7,778 bases of DNA from Deltaproteobacteria bacterium (GCA_013349725.1 DUZB01000193.1:1-7778); one strand, 5' to 3'. Positions 1 to 6,975 are shown, counted from the first letter of the stretch. Notes: generated from the sequence alone by a model not told the origin. Numbers and translations: made by a program.

Positions 1-743
1 CAGGGACGGACCACGTGGAAGACCTTGACCGTGCGGGAGGTGTCAGCGCCATCATGGGGGAATTGGCTGCGGCAGGGTTACTGAAACGGTCGGCCCTTAC
101 CGTTTCCGGCGAAAGCGTTGGGGATTTGGCCGCTGCCGCCATGAATCTGAATAAAAGGGTTATTCGGCCTATAACCGATCCCCACAGCAGGGAAGGGGGG
201 CTTGCGGTCTTATTCGGAAATCTCGCCCCGGATGGATGCGTGGTGAAGCAGGGTGCGGTTTCCAAGGAGATGCTGCTTCACAAAGGGCCGGCCAGGGTCT
301 TTGAATCGGAAGAGGAGGCGACCAAGGAGATCATGGCAGGCCACATTAATAAGGGAGATGTGGTGGTGATTCGATACGAAGGGCCAAAAGGGGGACCGGG
401 AATGCGCGAGATGCTGACTCCCACTTCCGCCCTTTCCGGCATGGGTATCGACAAACACGTGGCCCTGATCACCGATGGACGTTTTTCGGGCGCCACCAGG
501 GGAGCCGCCATAGGCCACATCTCCCCGGAGGCCATGGAGGGCGGTCCCATGGCGATCATTCAACCAGGCGATACCGTTCTTATCGACATTCCAAACAGGA
601 CCATTACTCTCGAAGTTCCCAGTGAGGAAATCAAGGCACGCCTTGATGCCTGGAAAGCGCCTTCCCCCAGGATTACAAAAGGCTACATGGCACGATACGC
701 TCGGGGGGTTTCTTCGGCCAGCAAGGGGGCGGTCTTTCAATAA
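1..743 (+). CDS. ilvD: Dihydroxy-acid dehydratase, C-terminal part (5' end outside window)
   Basis: The reading frame is open from base 3 and ends at TAA 741-743, giving 246 residues, roughly the last 43% of a normal dehydratase of about 560 residues. No start codon is assigned because the gene enters from outside. The enzyme removes water from 2,3-dihydroxy-isovalerate or 2,3-dihydroxy-3-methylvalerate to give the 2-oxo acid precursors of valine and isoleucine in the cytoplasm. Diagnostic is the IlvD/Edd family signature [13 protein letters not shown] (about bases 465-504), followed by the typical GHISPEA stretch. Also typical are [12 protein letters not shown] and the beta-rich end of the swivelling C-terminal domain. 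The Fe-S cysteines lie in the missing N-terminal part, so the cluster type cannot be judged. The gene is followed after about 20 bases by ilvB on the same strand, consistent with one operon. Edd (6-phosphogluconate dehydratase) shares the signature, but the ilv neighbours make IlvD far more likely. Confidence 0.95.
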   Translation, partial: GTDHVEDLDRAGGVSAIMGELAAAGLLKRSALTVSGESVGDLAAAAMNLNKRVIRPITDPHSREGGLAVLFGNLAPDGCVVKQGAVSKEMLLHKGPARVFESEEEATKEIMAGHINKGDVVVIRYEGPKGGPGMREMLTPTSALSGMGIDKHVALITDGRFSGATRGAAIGHISPEAMEGGPMAIIQPGDTVLIDIPNRTITLEVPSEEIKARLDAWKAPSPRITKGYMARYARGVSSASKGAVFQ

Positions 744-750
744 AACGGAA

Positions 751-758
751 AGGAGGTG
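751..758 (+). promoter_or_regulatory. Strong Shine-Dalgarno sequence of ilvB (decides the start)
   Basis: AGGAGGTG is an almost full complement to the 16S rRNA 3' end. It overlaps the only canonical in-frame start candidate, GTG 756-758, so it cannot serve that codon. It lies 8 bases (757-764) ahead of ATT 765-767. The same 8-base spacing separates GGAGG from ATG in dsrA and GAGAGGA from ATG in ilvH in this window. This favours initiation at ATT. Confidence 0.7.
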
Positions 759-764
759 TTTGTC

Positions 765-2453
765 ATTAAACAGAAAGGTTCTATCATACTATTGAACGCC
801 CTCGCTGAAGAGGGCGTGACAACGATTTTCGGATATCCAGGCGCCGCTATTATCGATTTGAGCGATGAACTGGTCAAGACCGATATCCGACATATCCTGG
901 TGCGGCATGAACAGGGCGCTGTCCATGCCGCGGATGGGTACGCCCGCGCATCGGGCGGGGTAGGGGTCTGTCTTGTCACATCCGGGCCCGGGGCTACCAA
1001 CACCGTAACTGGAATTGCGTCGGCCTATTGCGATTCGATTCCCATTGTCGTGATTACCGGGCAGGTTCCCACGGGGCTGATCGGCAATGATGCATTCCAG
1101 GAGGTGGACATTGTCGGGATAACGAGGCCATGCACGAAGCACAATTATCTCGTCACCAGGATAGAGGATCTGGGAAAAACCATCAAAGAGGCTTTCTATA
1201 TCGCGAAATCGGGCCGACCTGGACCCGTACTCGTGGATATTCCGAAAGACCTGTTTACCATGGAATTTGATTGCGGTCCCCAGGAATGTGTAAATCTGCG
1301 ATCCTATAATCCTACCTATGAGCCGAATGTACGGCAGCTTAAAAAGGTCGCAAGCCTGATCAAAAAGGCCAAACGGCCGTTAATCCTGGCGGGAGGGGGC
1401 GTTATCCTCTCCAAGGCCTCCGCTTCTCTGAAGAAATTTTCGGAGGCTATCGCTTCTCCTGTCACGTCCACGCTCATGGGTCTGGGGTGTTTCCCCACAA
1501 ACACACCTTACTGGCTGGGTATGATAGGGATGCACGGGACCTACAGGGCCAATATGTCCTCCGCCAATTGCGATCTGCTTATTGCCATCGGGGTTCGTTT
1601 TGATGATCGGGTGACCGGAAAAATCGATGAATTCGCTCCCAAGGCCACCATTGTACATATCGATATCGATCCCACATCGATTAGGAAAAATGTTCCGGTA
1701 AGCGTTCCTGTGGTGGGTGACTGCAAGCTGTCTCTGGATGCCTTGAACGCCCTATTAGAGGAGAAGCCCCTTGGAGATCTTTCGGTTTCCCGTGCTCCGT
1801 GGCTGCGTCAGATCGAGGAGTGGAAAAGCACCAAGAAGTTGAGCTATTCGCAGGAAGATGAAGTGATCAAACCGCAGTACGTCATAGAAAAGCTGTACGA
1901 ATTGACGAAAGGGGATGCCATCATCACTACCGAGGTGGGGCAGAATCAGATGTGGGCTGCCCAGTACTACCATTTTGACAACCCCAACTGCTTTATTACT
2001 TCCGGCGGGCTGGGATGCATGGGGTTTGGGTTGCCGGCAGCGATTGGCGCCCAGCTTGCGCGGCCTGAAAAACTTGTGGTGGACGTTGCCGGCGATGGAA
2101 GCATCCAGATGAACATCCAGGAGATGGCAACCGCCGTGCAATATGGTCTTCCCGTTAAAATCGTGATTTTGAACAACCGGTTCTTAGGGATGGTGCGGCA
2201 ATGGCAGGAACTGTTTTACGACAAACGGTATGCGTGTACAGAAATGGATCATGCTCCTGATTTCGTCAAACTTGCAGAGGCTTATGGGGCGGTCGGCCTG
2301 AGGGCCACCACCCCGGAAGAGGTGGAGTCTGTTTTAAAAGAGGGCCTTTCTCTGCCAAAGACGGTTGTGATGGAATTTGTGGTTGCGCGGGAGGAAAAAG
2401 TGTACCCCATGGTACCCGCGGGAGCGCCGATAACGGAAATGCTCCTGGTGTAG
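765..2453 (+). CDS. ilvB: Acetolactate synthase (AHAS) large, catalytic subunit
   Basis: This ThDP-dependent enzyme condenses pyruvate with a second pyruvate or 2-oxobutyrate, the first committed step of valine, leucine and isoleucine synthesis. Numbering from ATT 765 gives 562 residues, a normal length. In the N-terminal PYR domain, RHEQGAVHAADGYARASG contains the catalytic Glu (E49) that activates ThDP. The central FAD-binding domain has RFDDRVTGK (278-286), characteristic of AHAS as opposed to other ThDP enzymes. The C-terminal PP domain has the ThDP/Mg motif GDGS (443-446) ending in NN (470-471). It is followed by GMVRQWQELFY with the Trp (W480) known as a herbicide-site residue in plant AHAS. 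The start is unusual: ATT 765 (then Lys-Gln-Lys-Gly, as in typical AHAS N-termini after Met) has ideal Shine-Dalgarno spacing, while GTG 756 lies inside the Shine-Dalgarno sequence and would add three residues. Stop is TAG 2451-2453. ilvH follows in the same operon. Function is very sure; the start is less so. Confidence 0.96.
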   Translation: MKQKGSIILLNALAEEGVTTIFGYPGAAIIDLSDELVKTDIRHILVRHEQGAVHAADGYARASGGVGVCLVTSGPGATNTVTGIASAYCDSIPIVVITGQVPTGLIGNDAFQEVDIVGITRPCTKHNYLVTRIEDLGKTIKEAFYIAKSGRPGPVLVDIPKDLFTMEFDCGPQECVNLRSYNPTYEPNVRQLKKVASLIKKAKRPLILAGGGVILSKASASLKKFSEAIASPVTSTLMGLGCFPTNTPYWLGMIGMHGTYRANMSSANCDLLIAIGVRFDDRVTGKIDEFAPKATIVHIDIDPTSIRKNVPVSVPVVGDCKLSLDALNALLEEKPLGDLSVSRAPWLRQIEEWKSTKKLSYSQEDEVIKPQYVIEKLYELTKGDAIITTEVGQNQMWAAQYYHFDNPNCFITSGGLGCMGFGLPAAIGAQLARPEKLVVDVAGDGSIQMNIQEMATAVQYGLPVKIVILNNRFLGMVRQWQELFYDKRYACTEMDHAPDFVKLAEAYGAVGLRATTPEEVESVLKEGLSLPKTVVMEFVVAREEKVYPMVPAGAPITEMLLV

Positions 2454-2481
2454 TCCAAGGCGCCTACAACAGACAAAGGAA

Positions 2482-2506
2482 TCTTCGTTCCGAGAATGAA
2501 CGAGGA
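2482..2506 (+). promoter_or_regulatory. Stable intercistronic RNA hairpin between ilvB and ilvH
   Basis: Bases 2482-2490 (TCTTCGTTC) pair with 2498-2506 (GAACGAGGA), a 9-bp stem with one G-T wobble around the 7-base loop 2491-2497. No U tract follows, so it is not an intrinsic terminator. It ends four bases before the ilvH Shine-Dalgarno sequence (2511-2517), and it buries the upstream in-frame ATG 2496, which argues for ATG 2526 as the ilvH start. It could affect mRNA stability, processing or the IlvB:IlvH ratio; that role is inferred only. Confidence 0.45.
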
Positions 2507-2525
2507 AAATGAGAGGACTGGATTT

Positions 2526-3032
2526 ATGAACGGAACAAATGAGGAAAAACATTATCTTTCTCTCATGGTGGAAAATCGACCGGGAGTATTGTCTCGCATC
2601 GTAGGTCTTTTCAGCGGCAGAGGTTTTAATATCGAAAGCCTTTGCGTGGCGGAGAGCGTGGAAGCGGACGTCTCCAGAATTACCCTGGTAACCAGTGGAG
2701 ATATGATGATTATTGAGCAGATAAAAAAACAGCTCAATAAGTTGATCAACGTAATCAAGGTGACCGATCTTACGCATATGCATTTTGTTCAGCGGGATAT
2801 GGCCCTGGTGAAGGTTCGGGCCAAGCCGGAAAATCGTGCGGAAATCCTGAGGATGGTGGATATCTTCAGGGGCAAGGTCGTGGATGTGGGCGCCGAGTTC
2901 TTTACCGTGGAGGTTACGGGCGATCTGGGCAAAGTGCAAGCCTTTTTAAAACTTTTAAAGCCGATGGGCATAAAGGAAATCGCGAGGACCGGCACTATTG
3001 CCCTTGCTCGCGAGGATAATAAGGAGAGATAA
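2526..3032 (+). CDS. ilvH: Acetolactate synthase small, regulatory subunit
   Basis: This is the regulatory partner of IlvB; it raises AHAS activity and confers feedback inhibition by valine. From ATG 2526 it has 168 residues, normal for bacterial IlvH/IlvN. An N-terminal ACT domain spans about residues 9-85 (YLSLMVENRPGVLSRIVGLF, then RGFNIESL). N17, G20 and N35 fall exactly where E. coli IlvH has Asn11, Gly14 and Asn29, positions known from resistance mutants and structure to matter for valine binding. Valine sensitivity is therefore predicted to be retained. The C-terminal domain (about 90-168) has the usual FFTVEVTGD and GIKEIARTGTIALAR stretches. The start at 2526 is preferred because GAGAGGA (2511-2517) lies 8 bases before it. 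The in-frame ATG 2496 would add 10 residues, has no convincing ribosome site, and lies in a hairpin. Stop TAA 3030-3032 is three bases from ilvC, suggesting translational coupling. Confidence 0.95.
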   Translation: MNGTNEEKHYLSLMVENRPGVLSRIVGLFSGRGFNIESLCVAESVEADVSRITLVTSGDMMIIEQIKKQLNKLINVIKVTDLTHMHFVQRDMALVKVRAKPENRAEILRMVDIFRGKVVDVGAEFFTVEVTGDLGKVQAFLKLLKPMGIKEIARTGTIALAREDNKER

Positions 3033-3035
3033 CAA

Positions 3036-4091
3036 ATGGCGGCAATTGATTTTGGCGGTGTTGTGGAGAATGTGATTACTTCCGATGAATTCAGCCTGGA
3101 AAAGGCACGGAAAATTCTTGAAAATGAAACCATAGCGGTTTTGGGGTATGGGGTTCAAGGTCCGGGGCAGGCTTTGAATCTCCGGGATAACGGGTTTCGT
3201 GTGATTGTGGGACAACGAGAGGACAGCCCCTCATGGGATCTGGCTGTCAGGGATGGTTTTGTGCCCGGAGAGACGCTTTTTCCCCTGGAAGAGGCCGCCC
3301 GGAAGGGAACTATTATCGAGTTTCTGGTTTCCGATGCGGGCCAGGTGGCCGTCTGGCCCGGGATTAAGGGATGCCTTGAGCCTGGAAATGCCCTCTGTTT
3401 TTCGCACGGTTTTGCCATTACCTATAAGGAACAGACTCATGTTGAGCCGCCCAAAGATGTGGATGTCATTCTCGTGGCGCCCAAAGGATCAGGCAGAACG
3501 GTACGTACCAATTTCCTCCAGGGCAGCGGGATAAATTCCAGCTATGCCATATTTCAGGATTATACGGGAAAGGCGGAAGAAAGGGTGCTGGCTCTTGGGG
3601 TGGGAATCGGTTCGGGGTATTTGTTTCCCACCACCTTTGAAAAGGAAGTATTCAGCGATCTGACCGGAGAGAGAGGGGTGCTTATGGGCTGTCTTGCGGG
3701 AACCATGGAAGCCCAGTATAATATCTTGCGTAAACATGGTCACAGTCCCAGTGAGGCCTTCAACGAGACGGTGGAGGAGCTCACCCAGAGCCTTATCCGT
3801 CTGGTAGCGGAAAACGGAATGGACTGGATGTTTGGAAATTGCAGCACCACCGCACAGAGGGGCGCCCTCGATTGGGCCCCCAAATTCAGGGATGCGGTGG
3901 CTCCGGTATTTGATGAGCTCTATGAAAGCGTCAAATCGGGCAGGGAGACGGATATCGTTCTGGATGCCAACAGTCGCCCGGATTACCGTGTAAATCTTGA
4001 GAGGGAACTGAAAGCTATCAGGGAGTCCGAAATGTGGAAAGCGGGGGCCGCCGTGCGCGCTCTGCGTCCGGAGAATAGAAGGAAAAAGTAA
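3036..4091 (+). CDS. ilvC: Ketol-acid reductoisomerase, yeast Ilv5-like lineage
   Basis: This enzyme isomerises and reduces acetolactate or acetohydroxybutyrate to the dihydroxy acid that IlvD uses, with Mg2+ and NAD(P)H. The length of 351 residues fits class I (short) KARI. The N-terminal Rossmann domain has the dinucleotide loop GYGVQGPGQ (37-45), and the cofactor-specificity loop follows as GQREDSPSW (59-67). R61 and the serines suggest NADPH, but this is not proven. Catalytic H124 (FSHGF) and K150 (APKGSGR) are visible. The knotted C-terminal domain carries metal ligands D208 and E212 (SDLTGERG), E244 and E248 (FNETVEE), and the substrate-side serine S270 (CSTTAQRG). From memory, runs such as ALNLRDNG, HVEPPKDVDVILVAPKGSGR, GHSPSEAFNETVEE and the RPEN C-terminus resemble yeast mitochondrial Ilv5 more than E. 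coli or typical cyanobacterial/Gram-positive KARI. AAGGAG (3021-3026) lies 9 bases before ATG 3036. The end is unusually basic (RPENRRKK). Confidence 0.96.
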   Translation: MAAIDFGGVVENVITSDEFSLEKARKILENETIAVLGYGVQGPGQALNLRDNGFRVIVGQREDSPSWDLAVRDGFVPGETLFPLEEAARKGTIIEFLVSDAGQVAVWPGIKGCLEPGNALCFSHGFAITYKEQTHVEPPKDVDVILVAPKGSGRTVRTNFLQGSGINSSYAIFQDYTGKAEERVLALGVGIGSGYLFPTTFEKEVFSDLTGERGVLMGCLAGTMEAQYNILRKHGHSPSEAFNETVEELTQSLIRLVAENGMDWMFGNCSTTAQRGALDWAPKFRDAVAPVFDELYESVKSGRETDIVLDANSRPDYRVNLERELKAIRESEMWKAGAAVRALRPENRRKK

Positions 4092-4105
4092 AAACGGAAT
4101 ATTTC

Positions 4106-4912
4106 ATGGATAACCTGAAGGTTGCTGCGGTCTGCATGGGGTCTGTCCCCGGTGAGATTCACGGAAATCTTGAAAAAATAGAGGCCTTGGCCCTGGAAGC
4201 ATCGGAAAGTGAAGCCGATGTGGTCTGCTTTCCTGAATTTTCCGTGACGGGATACGCACTGGATTGCCCGGATCTGATCTGCAGCAGGGAGGATTCTCAA
4301 AGAATCACGGATCGGCTGTGCCGGATCTCCGCTGATTTGGATCTAATTATCCTCGCGGGATTCATTGAATATGCAGCCGAATTGCGGCCGCACATCACCC
4401 AGGTCATTACCGGACCTGAAGGGATTATCGGTCTCCACCGCAAGACGCACTTGGGACCGACGGAAAGAAAATTTTATGAAGAAGGGCAGGTGATTTCTCC
4501 ATTTACCTACGGGGACCTCTGTTTCGGTGTAGAACTTTGCTATGAGGCCCATTTCCCTGAAATCAGCACCACCCTGGCCCTGAAGGGCGCGGACATTCTG
4601 TTTGTCCCCCATGCGTCTCCGAGGGGAAGTCCGGAAGAGAAATTGAAAAGCTGGAAGAGGCACCTGCCTGCCAGGGCTTTTGATAACGGTCTTTTTGTCG
4701 TGGCCTGCAACCAGGTGGGGAGAAATCCAAGTGGACTCCATTTTCCGGGCGTGGCGTTGGTGCTTGGGCCGGATGGCCTTTTACTGGAATGGTACGCGGG
4801 AGAAGAAGAAAAGGTGGTTGTCGCGGAATTGAAGGGGGACGATTTGAAAAACGTGAGGGAGCACAGAATGAAATATTTTCTTCCTGAAAGAAGAGAAGAA
4901 CTTTATGAATGA
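4106..4912 (+). CDS. Nitrilase-superfamily carbon-nitrogen hydrolase (omega-amidase/Nit-like)
   Basis: A 268-residue cytoplasmic enzyme of the nitrilase superfamily, which hydrolyses C-N bonds of amides, carbamoyl groups or nitriles through a cysteine acyl-enzyme. The catalytic triad is complete: E44 in CFPEFSVTGY, K113 in HRKTHLGPTE and C145 in GVELCYEAHFPE; E120 is the likely second structural/catalytic glutamate. One domain covers the whole protein; no signal peptide or membrane segment is seen. Length and motifs fit the amidase branches (Nit2/omega-amidase, deaminated-glutathione amidase, carbamoyl-putrescine amidase) better than true nitrilases, but the substrate cannot be read. It starts 14 bases after ilvC at ATG 4106 with only a weak GGA (4096-4098) ribosome site, so translation may depend on coupling with ilvC. 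It is the last gene before the terminator at 4966. Operon position suggests a role with branched-chain or 2-oxo-acid metabolism or metabolite repair; this is inference. Stop is TGA 4910-4912. Confidence 0.88.
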   Translation: MDNLKVAAVCMGSVPGEIHGNLEKIEALALEASESEADVVCFPEFSVTGYALDCPDLICSREDSQRITDRLCRISADLDLIILAGFIEYAAELRPHITQVITGPEGIIGLHRKTHLGPTERKFYEEGQVISPFTYGDLCFGVELCYEAHFPEISTTLALKGADILFVPHASPRGSPEEKLKSWKRHLPARAFDNGLFVVACNQVGRNPSGLHFPGVALVLGPDGLLLEWYAGEEEKVVVAELKGDDLKNVREHRMKYFLPERREELYE

Positions 4913-4965
4913 AGGTTTCAGATCTTGTGAAGAAGGTCGGGAAGTTGGGTGGGGATATGAATGAT

Positions 4966-5005
4966 AAAAAAAGCGCAGAAGATATGGAGTTCTTCTGCGC
5001 TTTTT
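4966..5005. terminator. Bidirectional intrinsic terminator between convergent genes
   Basis: GCGCAGAAGA (4973-4982) pairs perfectly with TCTTCTGCGC (4991-5000) around an 8-base loop. The stem is flanked by A7 (4966-4972) and T5 (5001-5005), so transcripts in either direction end in a stem plus U tract. It lies 53 bases after the nitrilase stop and 49 bases past the dsrC stop on the other strand. It should close both the ilv operon and the dsrC transcript. The U tract is longer for the - strand (7) than for the + strand (5). Confidence 0.9.
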
Positions 5006-5048
5006 GGCGTGGCAATGAACTTTATCCCCGTTTTTTACGGAGTTGGAG

Positions 5049-5366
5049 TTATACGCACCCTGTGGGTTTTGGTAATCCGGCCATCTTACAGGCGCCTTTA
5101 CCCGGGCCTGAGGGAAACAACTCATAGATGTATTTCAGTTTGTAACCGGTCACTTTGGAGAGAATTCTGACCATGGGTGCGATTCCATTTTTCTTGTAAT
5201 AAGCCTGTAGGACCTCTACCACCTTCTTGTGCTCATCCGTCAATTCTTCAATACCTTCCGTTGACTTAACATAGATCATCCAGTCTTCATTCCAGTTGTT
5301 GAAGTCATCAATAAAACCATCTTCATCAACATTGAAGGATTTTCCTTCATATTCTACTGTCGGCAT
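5049..5366 (-). CDS. dsrC: DsrC, sulfur-trafficking protein of dissimilatory sulfite reduction
   Basis: A 105-residue soluble protein, the length of D. vulgaris DsrC. It is the co-substrate of DsrAB: sulfur from sulfite is bound as a trisulfide between its two C-terminal cysteines and then released through the membrane DsrMKJOP complex. The C-terminal arm reads LFPSGPGKGACKMAGLPKPTGCV-like, with C93 and the penultimate C104 spaced 11 residues apart. Both cysteines are essential, which separates true DsrC from TusE/RspA paralogues that keep only one. YYKKNGIAPMVRILSK is the conserved helix-turn-helix-like core. ATG 5366 is chosen because GGGAGG (5381-5376) lies 9 bases upstream; TTG 5372 would be only 3 bases from it. 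The gene has its own strong promoter (5481-5453) and the terminator at 5000-4966, so it is probably monocistronic and highly expressed. Its place next to dsrN and dsrA is notable, since dsrC usually lies apart from dsrAB in sulfate reducers. Confidence 0.97.
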   Translation of the reverse strand: MPTVEYEGKSFNVDEDGFIDDFNNWNEDWMIYVKSTEGIEELTDEHKKVVEVLQAYYKKNGIAPMVRILSKVTGYKLKYIYELFPSGPGKGACKMAGLPKPTGCV

Positions 5367-5452
5367 ACCCAAAAACCTCCCTTTTTGTTAAGATAAAATA
5401 TTTTACCCCAGCTGTATTTTCCATATACGGGACTTAAAACCTGAGTCATGAA

Positions 5453-5481
5453 GTTATAATCCAGGAATTTTTTCTTGTCAA
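5453..5481 (-). promoter_or_regulatory. Sigma70-type promoter of dsrC
   Basis: Read on the - strand: TTGACA (5481-5476), a 17-base spacer, then TATAAC (5458-5453), 11 of 12 bases matching the consensus with ideal spacing. A/T-rich sequence lies just upstream of the -35 box and could act as an UP element. Transcription should start near 5446, leaving a leader of about 80 bases before ATG 5366. The leader contains a 12-base AT palindrome (5394-5405). The promoter fits a highly abundant protein made independently of dsrN. Confidence 0.8.
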
Positions 5482-5554
5482 ATATTCTTTTCCAAATTTT
5501 CAAAAAAAATTCTTCTGATCGTTTCGTGGTTGTCGGGGACGTCTTTTTTTCAGA

Positions 5555-6964
5555 TCAGGTGCTTGAATCCTTTTTATGTCTGGCGGCCATCCGAATCATG
5601 CTTTTTGCCCAGTCAGGATTACCGGCCGCGTGTATGTGGGTGTAGGTGGCCAGTACATTATTCTTCATCATCCCATCAACGGTTTTGTCAATACCGTGCC
5701 CTCTGTTTACCCGGAATGCAAAATTGATAGATGTTTTGCGGGTCAGTATCGGTTCCGAGTAATGAAACTCATGTCCCTTCAAAATGACATCTACAGGGAA
5801 ATAGGGATTTGGGTTTTTTACCTGAAGGATGGTATAGCCATGTCCTTTGGGTTTTTTATGCAGCACGAACTCCACCGGAAGAGCCCCTGTCATTGTGTAG
5901 GCGCCGTCATCTAAAAGGAGTCTTTCCCCAAGATACATGAATCCCCCGCACTCGGCGTATACAGGAAGGCCGAGCTCGATGTTTTCTTTCAACGAGTTTC
6001 TGAACTCCTTGTTGTCAGAAAGGGCTTTTGCCTGGGTTTCAGGGAATCCGCCCCCGATATAGAGTGCGTCGATTTCCGGCAATCTCTTGTCTGTGATGGC
6101 GTTAATGAGTACGAGCTCGGCGCCCAGGTCTTCCAGCTGCTCCAGATTTTCCGGGTAATAAAACCAGAAAGCACTGTCTTTAATGAAACCGATTCGGGGA
6201 CGTTCACGGTTCTTTGTGAACACCGAGCGGGTTTCCTTTATTTCCGGCCCATTGGGGACTGGCCCTGCTGACAAGGCGATTTCAAATATTCGGCTAAGGT
6301 CAAGATTTTCTCTTACTACTTTTTCGGCCCAGGAAATGGCCTTTTCCGCGTGCTTTCTTTCCTGGTGAGGTACGAGACCCATGTGCCTTTCGGGAAAAGG
6401 ATTATTTCGCAATTTCGGGATAGATCCGACAACCGGAAGGCCGCAATATTTTTCAATGGCGCCCCTGATCAGGTTTTCCTGGCGTGAACCTGCTACCCTG
6501 TTCAGGATCACCCCCGCAATATTCAATTCGGGATCAAAAGTCTGGCATCCCTTTACCACGGCGGCGATCGTGCGTGTTGCCATGGATACATCCAGGATAA
6601 TCAAAACCGGGGTTTCAAGAAGCCTCGCCAGTTCGGCGGTGCTGCAGCAGCCATCGATATCGAGACCATCGAAAAGGCCCCTGTTTCCCTCAATGATGGA
6701 AATGTCTGCCCCGGCGGATCCTGAAATAAAAGAGTGGAGGATCTGTTCCTTCGTCATCAGGAAGGGATCCAGGTTGTAACATTTGCTGTCAGCGGCGAAA
6801 TGAAGCCACCCCGAGTCTATAAAATCGGGCCCTTTTTTAAAAGGGGCTACCCGGCGACCCTCCTCTTTCCACACCGAGGCGAGCCCAAGGGATACGATTG
6901 TTTTTCCTGATCCACCCTTAAGGGCAGATATGGTAATGCGTGGTTGCATGTTCAGAGAAGCCAT
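5555..6964 (-). CDS. dsrN: DsrN: CbiA/CobB-type glutamine amidotransferase, probable siroheme amidase
   Basis: A 469-residue homologue of cobyrinic acid a,c-diamide synthase. Beside dsrA and dsrC it is most likely DsrN, which uses glutamine and ATP to amidate siroheme to the siroheme-amide found in DsrAB. The N-terminal dethiobiotin-synthetase-like ATPase domain has a P-loop KGGSGKT (16-22), GPDFID (45-50) and IEGNRGLFDG (91-100). LNRVAGSRQENLI lies at about 154-166. The C-terminal class I triad-type glutaminase domain has LYIGGGFPE (301-309), the nucleophile C339 in YAECGGFMYLGE, and the GHEFHYSE motif (397-404) with catalytic His. All key residues are present. The start is uncertain: ATG 6964 gives the full length, ATG 6949 removes five residues, and neither has a good Shine-Dalgarno sequence. 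It is divergent from dsrA, and dsrC follows downstream with its own promoter. A true cobalamin CbiA is possible, but no other cobalamin genes are present here. Confidence 0.88.
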   Translation of the reverse strand: MASLNMQPRITISALKGGSGKTIVSLGLASVWKEEGRRVAPFKKGPDFIDSGWLHFAADSKCYNLDPFLMTKEQILHSFISGSAGADISIIEGNRGLFDGLDIDGCCSTAELARLLETPVLIILDVSMATRTIAAVVKGCQTFDPELNIAGVILNRVAGSRQENLIRGAIEKYCGLPVVGSIPKLRNNPFPERHMGLVPHQERKHAEKAISWAEKVVRENLDLSRIFEIALSAGPVPNGPEIKETRSVFTKNRERPRIGFIKDSAFWFYYPENLEQLEDLGAELVLINAITDKRLPEIDALYIGGGFPETQAKALSDNKEFRNSLKENIELGLPVYAECGGFMYLGERLLLDDGAYTMTGALPVEFVLHKKPKGHGYTILQVKNPNPYFPVDVILKGHEFHYSEPILTRKTSINFAFRVNRGHGIDKTVDGMMKNNVLATYTHIHAAGNPDWAKSMIRMAARHKKDSST

Positions 6965-6975
6965 TCCGTTGTAAG

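Noticed and set aside
210..740. Antisense open frame of 176 codons opposite ilvD.
   Set aside because: Shadow of the ilvD reading frame; no ribosome site and no recognisable domain.
2334..2939. Antisense open frame of 201 codons opposite ilvB/ilvH.
   Set aside because: It spans two well-supported genes and their spacer on the other strand and has no family resemblance.
4563..5015. Antisense open frame of 150 codons opposite the nitrilase gene.
   Set aside because: It crosses the terminator and is low-complexity (Pro/Ser/Phe-rich), as expected from a shadow frame.
4909..5127. Open frame of 72 codons whose ATG overlaps the nitrilase stop (ATGA), suggesting coupling.
   Set aside because: It runs through the terminator hairpin and then antisense to the conserved end of dsrC; the protein resembles nothing and the composition follows dsrC.
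5502..5558. Intrinsic terminator after dsrN: CTGATC/GATCAG arms (5558-5553 and 5520-5515, - strand) before a T8 tract (5509-5502).
   Set aside because: Only a 6-bp stem with a 32-base loop; too weak to call, so the dsrN 3' end is left open.
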